This document shows, piece after piece, positions 7,126 to 13,782 of a stretch of 16,692 nt of DNA. Within the stretch, counting starts at the first letter, position 1, and each line of letters starts with the position of its first letter. Source of the stretch: RUG14219 sp045538535 (GTDB lineage Bacteria > Cyanobacteriota > Vampirovibrionia > Gastranaerophilales > Gastranaerophilaceae); contig JAZSRN010000016.1 of NCBI GenBank assembly GCA_045538535.1, positions 1 through 16,692 of the forward strand, in the 5' to 3' direction. The notes beneath the pieces were generated by a model. The model searched no databases. It was not told the DNA's origin and saw only the letters and a list, made by a program, of their open reading frames with translations. The translations under genes were made by a program, and so were the position numbers.

Positions 7126-7191
7126 AAATAGAGGATAACAGATTAAACAATTGATAGTAGTATGTAGTTATCAGACAAGGGTAGAGAAAGT

Positions 7192-7983
7192 ATGTTTTCA
7201 CAGTTTATACAAAGTATGTTATCATCAAGTGGACAAGCAAACGCAATGCAACGCTATGCGCAACTTTCAAATACCGTAGCTCAAAAAACCGGTGCATTAA
7301 ACCCCACACAAAATATCAAGCCAAATATTGACCTAAAAGCCCTTGATACAATTTATCCTAATGTTGGCAATACAAACCCTCAATCGTTCGAAAATGTACT
7401 AAAGGCTTCAACTGGCGCAACTTTCGGCACTTTATTAAGAAATCCGGCAACAATGAAAGTTAATGCTCAAATTGCCCAACCAACAAATTCTGAACAAATT
7501 TCAAGACAAAAACTTAATCAAGCACTAAATGAGGCTGCCGCCGCGATTAACGCAACATCTTCAGTTAGTACAACAACAATAAATACAACACCTCAAGTAA
7601 AATCGACAAAAGCTCAAGTTTTGGATATAGTTTCAAAAGTTTCAAAAAAACATGGTGTTGACGAAAATCTTGTAAAAGCCCTTATAAAACAAGAATCCGG
7701 ATTTAATCCGAAATTAAAATCAAGTGTTGGCGCAATGGGACTAATGCAACTAATGCCGGCAACAGCAAAAAGTTTAGGCGTTAAAGACCCTTATAACCCC
7801 GTACAAAATATTGAAGGGGGCGTAAAATATTTAAAATCAATGCTTGACAGATACAACGGCAACGTTATACTTGCGCTTGCTGCGTATAATGCAGGCCCGG
7901 GTGCTGTAGACAAGTATGACGGAGTTCCGCCATATACCGAAACTCAAAACTACGTAAAAAATATCCTTGCTAACTACTTATAA
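7192..7983 (+). CDS. Soluble-type lytic transglycosylase (GH23 SLT domain)
   Basis: A 263-residue protein. The C-terminal part (about 143-262) is an SLT domain that cuts peptidoglycan glycan strands to 1,6-anhydro-MurNAc ends. Visible motifs are the catalytic Glu168 in ALIKQESGFNP, GLMQLMPATAKSLG (183-196), the N-(x)-GG-YL block (206-214) and the conserved ALAAYNAGPGAV (228-239). The N-terminal 140 residues are low-complexity, rich in Ala, Asn, Gln and Thr, with a short hydrophobic start (MFSQFIQSML) but no convincing Sec signal peptide or lipobox. How it reaches the wall is therefore unclear. Only a weak ribosome site (GTAGAGAAAG) precedes the ATG. It follows gatD by 104 bases with its own promoter and ends 5 bases from the convergent HExxH gene with no terminator between. 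Confidence 0.85.
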   Translation: MFSQFIQSMLSSSGQANAMQRYAQLSNTVAQKTGALNPTQNIKPNIDLKALDTIYPNVGNTNPQSFENVLKASTGATFGTLLRNPATMKVNAQIAQPTNSEQISRQKLNQALNEAAAAINATSSVSTTTINTTPQVKSTKAQVLDIVSKVSKKHGVDENLVKALIKQESGFNPKLKSSVGAMGLMQLMPATAKSLGVKDPYNPVQNIEGGVKYLKSMLDRYNGNVILALAAYNAGPGAVDKYDGVPPYTETQNYVKNILANYL

Positions 7984-7988
7984 TTAAA

Positions 7989-9341
7989 CTAAGCGGCTAC
8001 TTTGCTTTGTACAAATTTATCTATTTCAGGCCCTTTGTACAATCTGTACAATTTCATTTGCTCATCAGTAAGGGTTCTACCCGTAATTATTGCGTTAAAA
8101 CATTCCGCTACATACTCTTTCGGACTTGTTTGCGCATACCAAGAAATTTCACCGGCTATTTTTTGTGCGGCAGCATCATTTTTAAAGTTATTAATTGATT
8201 TTTTACTTAATTTACCCCAGAAACTATCCCATATAGAAGTATTTTTGTTATGAAGTAAATGTCCCATTTCGTGATACAAAATATCAAATTCACTATTACC
8301 TCTGCAAGTAGTTTTAGGATAAAATTCTATACCATTGTCACTTAATTTTGTCATAATATCAAAACAAGCTTGAGTCTGCTCTGCAGGTTTCATTTTACGA
8401 TATTCAGCCAAGGATTTGAAAGTATTATCATTAATAATAAATTCTTTACACTTTTCATTTTTGAATATATCTTCCAAAACGCTCATCGGAGTTCCTTCAA
8501 TTCTTGAGGCAGTACTAATCAAATCATCAATCAACATATTTGTATGCATCGCATCAAACTTCGTAAATGTTGAACGATTTTCCCTAAAGTTTATTATATT
8601 TTTGAATATTTCTGCTTGCAAATCTTTGCTGACCAAAGGCGTTGTATTAACATCATAATTACCCGTTGTCGGATTTTTCTTAACGGAATTAATTATACTC
8701 AATACAATTTCTTTTATTGTACCTTTATCTTCTTTTTCTAACTTTTGCGCGGCTTTGTCACCTTGCTCAATCCATTGTTCAAGTGTAGAGATTGCATTAT
8801 CAAAAGCTTTTTTGTTAAAAGCAATATAAGGATCTTTTCCCCGAGTACAATAAGCTAAAGCATTTTTATGTTCCGGCTTTGTAAAATATACGTCATCAAA
8901 AATTAACTTTTTCGGCATTTGAGCCTTACCTTTAAATTTATTGTTAATATTTGTAAGACCTTCTAAAGCCCAATTGGCAACGTCTAAATCATCACCTAAC
9001 TCAAGTTTTATGCCAAAATGTTTTTGAGCATACTCTTGAGCTTCTTGCATTGTTGTTGCCTTTTCAAATTTAATATATTCAGCAAAATTCGCAGGTTCTA
9101 AACTACGACCTTTAGAAAAAATAGCCACAGCAACAACACCCGTTGCCGCAATGACCGCTGCACTTATCTTTAATATTTTATTACGTTTTTTCCTTTTTTC
9201 ATCTTCAGAAACAACTGTCTCAGCCCCGGAAAACGAAACCGTATCTTTTGGATACTCAAAGTTTACATGTGATTGAGTCTTTTTTTGCAAACTTGAGGTT
9301 GGATTATTCTTTATATTTGAAGATAAAACTTTATCAATCAT
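7989..9341 (-). CDS. Membrane-anchored zincin-like metallopeptidase candidate (HExxH)
   Basis: A 450-residue protein I do not recognise as a named family. Residues 1-46 are polar and contain VSFSG (35-39). A strongly basic run KRKKRNK (49-55) precedes one membrane helix (57-75), which by the positive-inside rule puts the C-terminal 370 residues outside the cytoplasm. Near the end DILYHEMGHLLHN contains HEMGH (357-361), followed by SPKEYVAECF with Glu413, a plausible third zinc ligand. The HExxH...E-x-x-AE arrangement resembles zincins such as those fused to phage MuF or toxin proteins, where the glutamate segment reads E-FFAE. Peptidase activity is inferred from these residues alone. AAGGG upstream of ATG 9341 serves as a weak ribosome site. 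The gene is divergent from mlaD and convergent with the transglycosylase. A substrate or cognate partner is not apparent. Confidence 0.6.
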   Translation of the reverse strand: MIDKVLSSNIKNNPTSSLQKKTQSHVNFEYPKDTVSFSGAETVVSEDEKRKKRNKILKISAAVIAATGVVAVAIFSKGRSLEPANFAEYIKFEKATTMQEAQEYAQKHFGIKLELGDDLDVANWALEGLTNINNKFKGKAQMPKKLIFDDVYFTKPEHKNALAYCTRGKDPYIAFNKKAFDNAISTLEQWIEQGDKAAQKLEKEDKGTIKEIVLSIINSVKKNPTTGNYDVNTTPLVSKDLQAEIFKNIINFRENRSTFTKFDAMHTNMLIDDLISTASRIEGTPMSVLEDIFKNEKCKEFIINDNTFKSLAEYRKMKPAEQTQACFDIMTKLSDNGIEFYPKTTCRGNSEFDILYHEMGHLLHNKNTSIWDSFWGKLSKKSINNFKNDAAAQKIAGEISWYAQTSPKEYVAECFNAIITGRTLTDEQMKLYRLYKGPEIDKFVQSKVAA

Positions 9342-9390
9342 AATTTTCCCTTTATACTATTAATAAATAATAAAAATAAAAAAATTGCTA

Positions 9391-9402
9391 ATAAAGCTTT
9401 AT
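9391..9402. repeat. Perfect 12-bp palindrome ATAAAGCTTTAT
   Basis: A perfect 12-bp palindrome lies in the divergent region between the HExxH gene and mlaD, about 50 bases from the former's start. It could be an operator for a dimeric repressor, but in such AT-rich DNA chance is a real alternative. Confidence 0.3.
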
Positions 9403-9413
9403 ATTGTAAACTT

Positions 9414-9442
9414 TTGCAATCTTTTCTTTTTTTTGTTACTAT
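9414..9442 (+). promoter_or_regulatory. Putative mlaD-lpxK promoter with T8 in the spacer
   Basis: TTGCAA (9414-9419), a 17-bp spacer and TACTAT (9437-9442), which would start transcription near 9449 and leave the ribosome site GAGAGG (9462-9467) intact. The spacer contains a run of eight T (9427-9434), so slippage would change promoter spacing. Confidence 0.4.
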
Positions 9443-9473
9443 TAACTGGTAACTATTATATGAGAGGCTGATT

Positions 9474-10835
9474 ATGAAAGTTTCACCATCGTTTAAAGTT
9501 GGATTATTAACTATTTTGGCATTAGTTTTGCTTTTAGGTGTCGTATTGAAAGTCAAAGGTCGCGCACTTTCTTCAGCAGAACGTATGGAAATCCATTTTA
9601 AGGACGTAAACGGTCTACGCCCTGGTGCCGGAGTACAAATGATGGGCCTTAGAGTGGGTCAAGTTGAAGAAGTTTTGCCGATTATTAACGGTGAAGACAG
9701 CTACGTAAAACTAAAATTTGTTATTACAGACCCTAATATTTCCATTCCAAAAGCTTCAATTTTTTCAATCCAGCAAACCGGATTAATCGGAGAACTCTTT
9801 TTGGAAGTTACGCCTCCTAAAGTCCGAACCGTTTATATACCAATGACACAAAAAGGTATTTTGTACAAAGATGATGAAGTGTTCATGAAATTAGACGATT
9901 CGGTTTATCACGTCGGCAAAATCAAAGCTGTTGAAGTGGTTGCAAAAGACGTTGTACCGGTAAAAGTTAAAGACGAAATCAATACAAATTATGCCTACAA
10001 GGTTGATTATATGATTGATTTACCGGGACTAATAGTACCGGAATTTTTAAAAGGTAAAATTATCAAACAAAAAGGCGTAAGTACACTTAGAATTGCCACT
10101 CTCGATGATGTTGTATTGCCATACCCAAAACAAGATTCACCATATACAATAGTTGAACCTATGAGAATAGCAGATTTTATGGATTGGCAATATAAAGCAG
10201 CAGAATCACTTACAGAAACAAACAAAAAAGTGAACGATTTATTATCCGATAACGTTATTGCTGAGCTAAAAGCCTCAGTATCGAACATCAATTCTTTAAC
10301 TTCTCAAACCGCGCAAACAATGCTTAAAATTGATGATTTGATTGAAGCTTCAAGAAAAGATTTAGATGATTTAATGGTTATGTTGGCTAAAGCAACCGAT
10401 GATTTTAATAAAGTTTCGGGAAGCATAGACAAAATCGTTGGCGATCCTCAATTTAAAAAATCTATAATTTCAACCGCTGACTCTGTAGATAAATTGGCAC
10501 AAAATATTAACAAAATCATTGGAGATGACATTCAAGCCGAACAATTGGCTGCCGATATTAGAGAAACGGTACATAATTTGACAGAAATTAGTGACTCAGT
10601 CAATTCTATGACCGGCGATGAAAAGCTTAAAAATGAGTTCAAATCCGCGATTTCAAACGCAAATTTGGCAATGATTCAAGTTTCAACAACTCTGGAATCT
10701 GTAAACCAGCTTACACCGGATAATCGCACAGAACTTTCACAAATTATGGAAAACGCTTGTGTAACATCCGGCAATTTGAGAAAATTCTCTGAAAAATTAA
10801 ATAAGAGATTTTTACTTTTCAGATTGCTATTCTAG
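9474..10835 (+). CDS. mlaD: MCE/MlaD-family lipid-transport protein
   Basis: A 453-residue protein with one N-terminal membrane helix (9-27), an MCE/MlaD domain (about 38-113, including FKDVNGLRPGAGVQMMGLRVGQVEEV split over 42-67 and GLIGELFLEV at 103-112), a further beta-rich insert (to about 225) and a long helical C-terminus (about 226-440) with coiled-coil character. MCE proteins form hexameric rings that carry phospholipids between the inner and outer membrane as part of an ABC transporter. The length and long helical tail fit cyanobacterial/plastid TGD2-like members better than the short E. coli MlaD (about 183). No permease or ATPase gene (mlaE, mlaF) lies beside it. GAGAGG precedes the ATG at a 6-nt spacing. 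It lies 9 bases before lpxK, whose ribosome site overlaps its stop codon, so the two form an outer-membrane operon. Confidence 0.87.
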   Translation: MKVSPSFKVGLLTILALVLLLGVVLKVKGRALSSAERMEIHFKDVNGLRPGAGVQMMGLRVGQVEEVLPIINGEDSYVKLKFVITDPNISIPKASIFSIQQTGLIGELFLEVTPPKVRTVYIPMTQKGILYKDDEVFMKLDDSVYHVGKIKAVEVVAKDVVPVKVKDEINTNYAYKVDYMIDLPGLIVPEFLKGKIIKQKGVSTLRIATLDDVVLPYPKQDSPYTIVEPMRIADFMDWQYKAAESLTETNKKVNDLLSDNVIAELKASVSNINSLTSQTAQTMLKIDDLIEASRKDLDDLMVMLAKATDDFNKVSGSIDKIVGDPQFKKSIISTADSVDKLAQNINKIIGDDIQAEQLAADIRETVHNLTEISDSVNSMTGDEKLKNEFKSAISNANLAMIQVSTTLESVNQLTPDNRTELSQIMENACVTSGNLRKFSEKLNKRFLLFRLLF

Positions 10836-10844
10836 GACTAAATT

Positions 10845-11864
10845 ATGAGCGCAAAATTTAAAACTAAAATTACGGAAATACATTACAACAAGGATGCTAA
10901 AGGTTTAACGTTCAGCATTTTAAAGTTCTTATCCCTATTTTATGCGATTGGCAGCAACACAAAAAACTTCTTATACGACAAAAAAATTTTAAAACCCAAA
11001 AAAGTTAAAGCCAAAGTTATTTCAATAGGAAACTTAACAACCGGCGGAGTTGGTAAAACTCCGGTAGTACGCGAAATTGCAAAATATTTAAAATCAAATG
11101 GCGAAAAAGTTGCAATAATTTCGCGGGGTTATGGCGGAAAATTATCTAATAAAAACATAAATATAATATCTGACGGAAACAAAATCTTTCATGATGCTAA
11201 AATGGCCGGTGATGAACCTTTTTGGTTGGCCCAAAATACGCAATGTGTTGTAATAACTTCCAAAAACCGCTTTCTTGCCGCAAAATACGCAGTTGAAAAG
11301 TATGGTGTATCAACTATTCTTCTTGATGACGGATTTCAACACCGAAAATTTCATAGAGATACAAATATTGTCTTAATGGATTCTGTTAAAGGTTTCGGGA
11401 ACGAAAATCTCTTGCCCGCCGGTCCACTAAGAGAAGGCTTAGAAGCATTTAAACGTATCGACAAATTTGTTATTGTGAGTAAATCCACAGCGCACACAAG
11501 AGCTGAAAAATTAGCAAAAATCATGTCAAAAAAAATGAATGTCCAAACGTTTATCTGCAAAATTGAACCTAATTGCGTTTATAACATAAAAACTAAAGAA
11601 AATTTACCAACAAAAGCATCCGCAACCGCTATTTGCGCAATCGGTCAACCGGAACAATTCTATAATTTTCTAAACGATTATAATATCACTCAAAAAATCA
11701 CATTTGACGACCACCATCAGTATTGCGCAGAAGATTTGCACAACATTTCAGGCAATATTATCACAACCGAAAAAGATGCCGTAAAACTTTTACCATTTGA
11801 AAATAAAAATATTTATGCCCTCAAATTAAAAACTAAACTCGATATAGAAAATCTTTTGCAATAA
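10845..11864 (+). CDS. lpxK: Tetraacyldisaccharide 4'-kinase LpxK
   Basis: A 339-residue LpxK, the usual length. It phosphorylates the 4' position of the tetraacyl disaccharide intermediate with ATP, making lipid IVA at the inner face of the cytoplasmic membrane. Visible features are an N-terminal membrane-associated helix (about 21-37), the P-loop SIGNLTTGGVGKTPV (60-74), SRGYGGK (93-99), the AGDEP motif (121-125) with following substrate-binding residues, LLDDGFQHRKF (159-169) and LLPAGPLRE (about 187-195). AGGA (10834-10837) is a ribosome site at a 7-nt spacing and overlaps the mlaD stop. Its presence implies the host makes lipid A and is diderm. Its TAA lies on the A tract of the terminator that serves the opposing gene. 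Confidence 0.95.
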   Translation: MSAKFKTKITEIHYNKDAKGLTFSILKFLSLFYAIGSNTKNFLYDKKILKPKKVKAKVISIGNLTTGGVGKTPVVREIAKYLKSNGEKVAIISRGYGGKLSNKNINIISDGNKIFHDAKMAGDEPFWLAQNTQCVVITSKNRFLAAKYAVEKYGVSTILLDDGFQHRKFHRDTNIVLMDSVKGFGNENLLPAGPLREGLEAFKRIDKFVIVSKSTAHTRAEKLAKIMSKKMNVQTFICKIEPNCVYNIKTKENLPTKASATAICAIGQPEQFYNFLNDYNITQKITFDDHHQYCAEDLHNISGNIITTEKDAVKLLPFENKNIYALKLKTKLDIENLLQ

Positions 11865-11886
11865 AAAAGGTTCTTATCGAACCTTT
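11863..11886 (-). terminator. Rho-independent terminator, mainly minus strand
   Basis: On the minus strand AAAGGTTC, loop GATAA, GAACCTTT forms an 8-bp stem ending in a T6 run (11868-11863). The plus strand gives the same hairpin with only a short broken T stretch, so termination should be stronger for the minus gene. It overlaps the stop codons of both lpxK and the opposing gene. Confidence 0.8.
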
Positions 11887-13315
11887 ATACTGTACCTTCA
11901 AAAGCGAGTTTCTTTTCTAAATCTTTTTTAACTTGGAAATCCTTATTGTCTTTATCAAGATATCTTAGTGCAACCATTAACGCCGGCGCTACAATACCTA
12001 AAGCACCGATACACGCACCTATATTTTTAAGAACCGAACATCTTTTTAACTTTTTAACTTGACCTAAGAATATATCAAGGGCTTCATCTTTTGTATGATT
12101 GTTATGAAGTTTTGAATTATTAAACTGGTTTTGAAGTTTTTCAAGTTTTGATTTTATGCCTTTTACCGCATCTATATCAATAAATGCCCTTGTATCAACT
12201 TTTCCTTTCAAATCACCATCTTTAAATGTAGTAATTATATCGGATTTCTTTGCCATTTGAACAACAAAATTATCTTCATTTTTCAAAATAAATTCATAAA
12301 TTTCATCATCCGTTTTATTATCACCAAAAGCTTTTAAACTATTGCTTAACGTATTATTTTTAAATGCATCTTTAAGCTCTTGAGATTCAATTACTCTGGC
12401 ATCCAAATCTATTGAACGATTATATTTTGTTTCAGCTTTCTTTTCCAAATAATCTTGTATTTTTTGACCGGCAAAATACATAAATGCCCAGAAACTACCT
12501 TCCTTAACGACATAACCCATAAAATCTTGCTTGTTTCTGGATTGGGTAAGTCTTTCTGCAGTAATAGAAGCATCAACAATCATCAAGTTTTTGACCGGAG
12601 AAAACATAAAATCTTCCAATCCACCGGTAAAACTTGGAGTCTTTTGGTTTGCAACATTTTTTTCATGAATTGTTGCAAAAGTAGGTGAAGAGAGTAATGA
12701 CGTTGAACTAGAATTTTGCTCTTTTACTTCTTTATTTTTTTGAGATTTTTTAGCAGCTGCTTTCGCCAAAATTTCTTTTTTAAGCGCCTCTTCAGTTGCC
12801 TTGTGTCTGTATTTTGTTAAAGCTCCGTATGTGAAAATAGTTAACAATGTTGAAGCCGCAAATTTAGCGATATTAAGACCTTTAAAGAATTTTTGATTTT
12901 TGCCTACTTTTTCAAGATTTGCCAGAATTTCTTGACTTGGCGCAAATTGTTTTGCTTTTTCAAAAATCTTTTGATTTTTAAGAATTCTCGGATCAATTTT
13001 TGAATCATAACCCAAAGATTTAAACATTGTCCAATCTAATACTTTTTTATAAACCGGAATACCAAAAAGCCAAATAGCTTGCGTTCCGAATTCATCAATA
13101 AATCTGTCTTTTCCCTCTGTTTTGTCACCAACTATATATGAACCGGCAGTAAGCCCCATACTATTTGCGATATCTTTCATCGCAAGGGGTACTAATGAAT
13201 TATTATTTCCTAATGTTGAATATATTTTACTTGCACTTGGCAAAATTGCGGGTATCATTTTTCCTTTTCTTTCCAAAGTTTTGTCTATTTGCGTGAACTT
13301 ATTAACAAACGACAA
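11885..13315 (-). CDS. Unidentified multi-helix membrane protein
   Basis: A 476-residue protein of no function I recognise. The N-terminal block (about 40-105) looks the most conserved in character, with LVPLAMKDIANSMGLTAGS, EGKDRFIDEFGTQAIWLFG and IPVYKKVLDW. One likely membrane helix lies at about 152-170, followed by a Lys/Ser/Glu-rich linker and a short PSFTGG motif (227-232). Then come a weak hydrophobic segment (about 268-282), a charged middle region, and a C-terminal hydrophobic helix (about 440-456). I have a recollection of similar hypothetical proteins in Gastranaerophilales but cannot name a family. The listed start is TTG (13315), the first possible after an in-frame TGA at 13322-13324. 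ATG 13258, preceded by AAAGGA at a very short spacing, is the alternative and would remove 19 residues. A terminator follows directly. Confidence 0.65.
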   Translation of the reverse strand: MSFVNKFTQIDKTLERKGKMIPAILPSASKIYSTLGNNNSLVPLAMKDIANSMGLTAGSYIVGDKTEGKDRFIDEFGTQAIWLFGIPVYKKVLDWTMFKSLGYDSKIDPRILKNQKIFEKAKQFAPSQEILANLEKVGKNQKFFKGLNIAKFAASTLLTIFTYGALTKYRHKATEEALKKEILAKAAAKKSQKNKEVKEQNSSSTSLLSSPTFATIHEKNVANQKTPSFTGGLEDFMFSPVKNLMIVDASITAERLTQSRNKQDFMGYVVKEGSFWAFMYFAGQKIQDYLEKKAETKYNRSIDLDARVIESQELKDAFKNNTLSNSLKAFGDNKTDDEIYEFILKNEDNFVVQMAKKSDIITTFKDGDLKGKVDTRAFIDIDAVKGIKSKLEKLQNQFNNSKLHNNHTKDEALDIFLGQVKKLKRCSVLKNIGACIGALGIVAPALMVALRYLDKDNKDFQVKKDLEKKLAFEGTV

Positions 13316-13335
13316 AAACTCTCAACTTGTCTGTA

Positions 13336-13422
13336 TTACAAGCCCCATACTAAGTTCATCAATTTCACGATTGGAGCATTCGCTTTTATAGTTGAGCGTC
13401 GTCGGATATTTTTATTAGTCAT
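13336..13422 (-). CDS. Candidate 28-residue basic small ORF upstream of the membrane protein
   Basis: ATG 13422 is preceded by a purine-rich stretch with GAAGG at an 8-nt spacing and opens a 28-codon frame beginning MTNKNIRRRSTIKANAP and ending in a short hydrophobic tail (LMNLVWGL). It stops 20 bases before the TTG start of the 476-residue protein and is in a different frame. It could be a translated leader peptide, an independent small protein, or chance. The good ribosome site is the main argument for translation; nothing in the peptide is recognisable. Confidence 0.3.
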   Translation of the reverse strand: MTNKNIRRRSTIKANAPIVKLMNLVWGL

Positions 13423-13509
13423 TATTACTACCTTCACTTTCCTTTTAAGTTGTATCAAGAAATTTAATTGCCTAATTTCGATTGAGTTTTAAAATTTGTT
13501 TACATAAAA

Positions 13510-13542
13510 AACAAGACCTTTACTTTTTCGAAAGGTCTTGTT
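13510..13542 (-). terminator. Strong rho-independent terminator of an otherwise unannotated minus transcript
   Basis: A perfect 12-bp stem: AACAAGACCTTT, 9-base loop, AAAGGTCTTGTT, continuing into a T6 run (13511-13506) on the minus strand. The plus strand has no T run after the stem, so the direction is clear. No long gene lies upstream on the minus strand before pgi's divergent region, which implies a short transcript. Confidence 0.8.
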
Positions 13543-13571
13543 CAAATATTTTCCGCATAACATCAGAAGCC

Positions 13572-13628
13572 TTATTTAAAACAAGCCTTTAAAATTCTGT
13601 GTCTACGTCGTAATTCTAACTTAATCAT
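13572..13628 (-). CDS. Candidate leaderless 18-residue small protein, possibly frameshifted 35-residue gene
   Basis: ATG 13628 lies exactly where the upstream promoter predicts transcription to start. It encodes MIKLELRRRHRILKACFK and stops at 13572-13574. If one T were removed from the T4 run at 13581-13578, the frame would read past this stop into LNKASDVMRKIFEQDLSKK and end at TAA 13522-13520, at the loop of the terminator, giving a 35-residue basic, helix-like protein. The second half alone could also start at ATG 13558 (12 residues). Alternatives are a non-coding RNA of about 120 bases, a recently broken gene, a base-calling error, or recoding. I do not recognise the protein. Confidence refers to this being a real small gene of some kind. 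Confidence 0.4.
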   Translation of the reverse strand: MIKLELRRRHRILKACFK

Positions 13629-13634
13629 AAGACA

Positions 13635-13662
13635 ATTATATTCTAAAAAAAATAATTGTAAA
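13635..13662 (-). promoter_or_regulatory. Promoter of the small minus-strand unit
   Basis: TTTACA (13662-13657), a 16-bp spacer, TATAAT (13640-13635), then six bases to the A of ATG at 13628. These are the same two hexamers and the same spacing as the comM promoter. The spacer contains a run of eight T (13652-13645 on this strand). Confidence 0.55.
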
Positions 13663-13709
13663 TACTACATTTTATCCCGTAAATAATTATTAAATTATCC
13701 TATTGTTGC

Positions 13710-13737
13710 TTGTTTTAATAACTTTAGCAAATATAAT
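13710..13737 (+). promoter_or_regulatory. Putative pgi promoter
   Basis: TTGTTT (13710-13715), a 16-bp spacer and TATAAT (13732-13737), giving a start near 13744 and a leader of about 40 bases. The leader carries GAGGG (13772-13776) six bases before the ATG, in contrast to the leaderless-looking genes elsewhere in the window. Confidence 0.5.
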
Positions 13738-13782
13738 AAGTGTATAAGTTACTATTAGGGAAAGGTTATTTGAGGGTTTAAA

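Larger units (their letters stand above)
13316..13782. other. 467-base region between the membrane protein and pgi
   Basis: No long gene lies here. Right to left on the minus strand it holds a promoter (13662-13635), a tiny reading frame starting at 13628, a strong terminator (13542-13510), about 85 bases of AT-rich DNA without a clear promoter, and a 28-codon frame (13422-13336). On the plus strand the pgi promoter and ribosome site occupy 13710-13782. I see no tRNA, known riboswitch or repeat array. Confidence 0.6.

Noticed and set aside
7133..7173. Riboswitch in the transglycosylase leader
   Set aside because: There is only a 6-bp inverted repeat with a large loop; no conserved riboswitch core is visible and no terminator follows.
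8011..8056. Repeated TTGTACAA-like palindromes near the end of the HExxH gene
   Set aside because: They fall inside coding sequence and are explained by Tyr, Lys and Leu codons; no regular spacing suggests function.
9435..9453. GTTAC-n9-GTAAC inverted repeat before mlaD as an operator
   Set aside because: The arms are only 5 bp, overlap the proposed -10 region and have no second copy in the window; it is too short to claim.
13520..13542. The hairpin at 13510-13542 as an attenuator of pgi
   Set aside because: The T tract is on the minus strand only and the hairpin is upstream of the pgi promoter.
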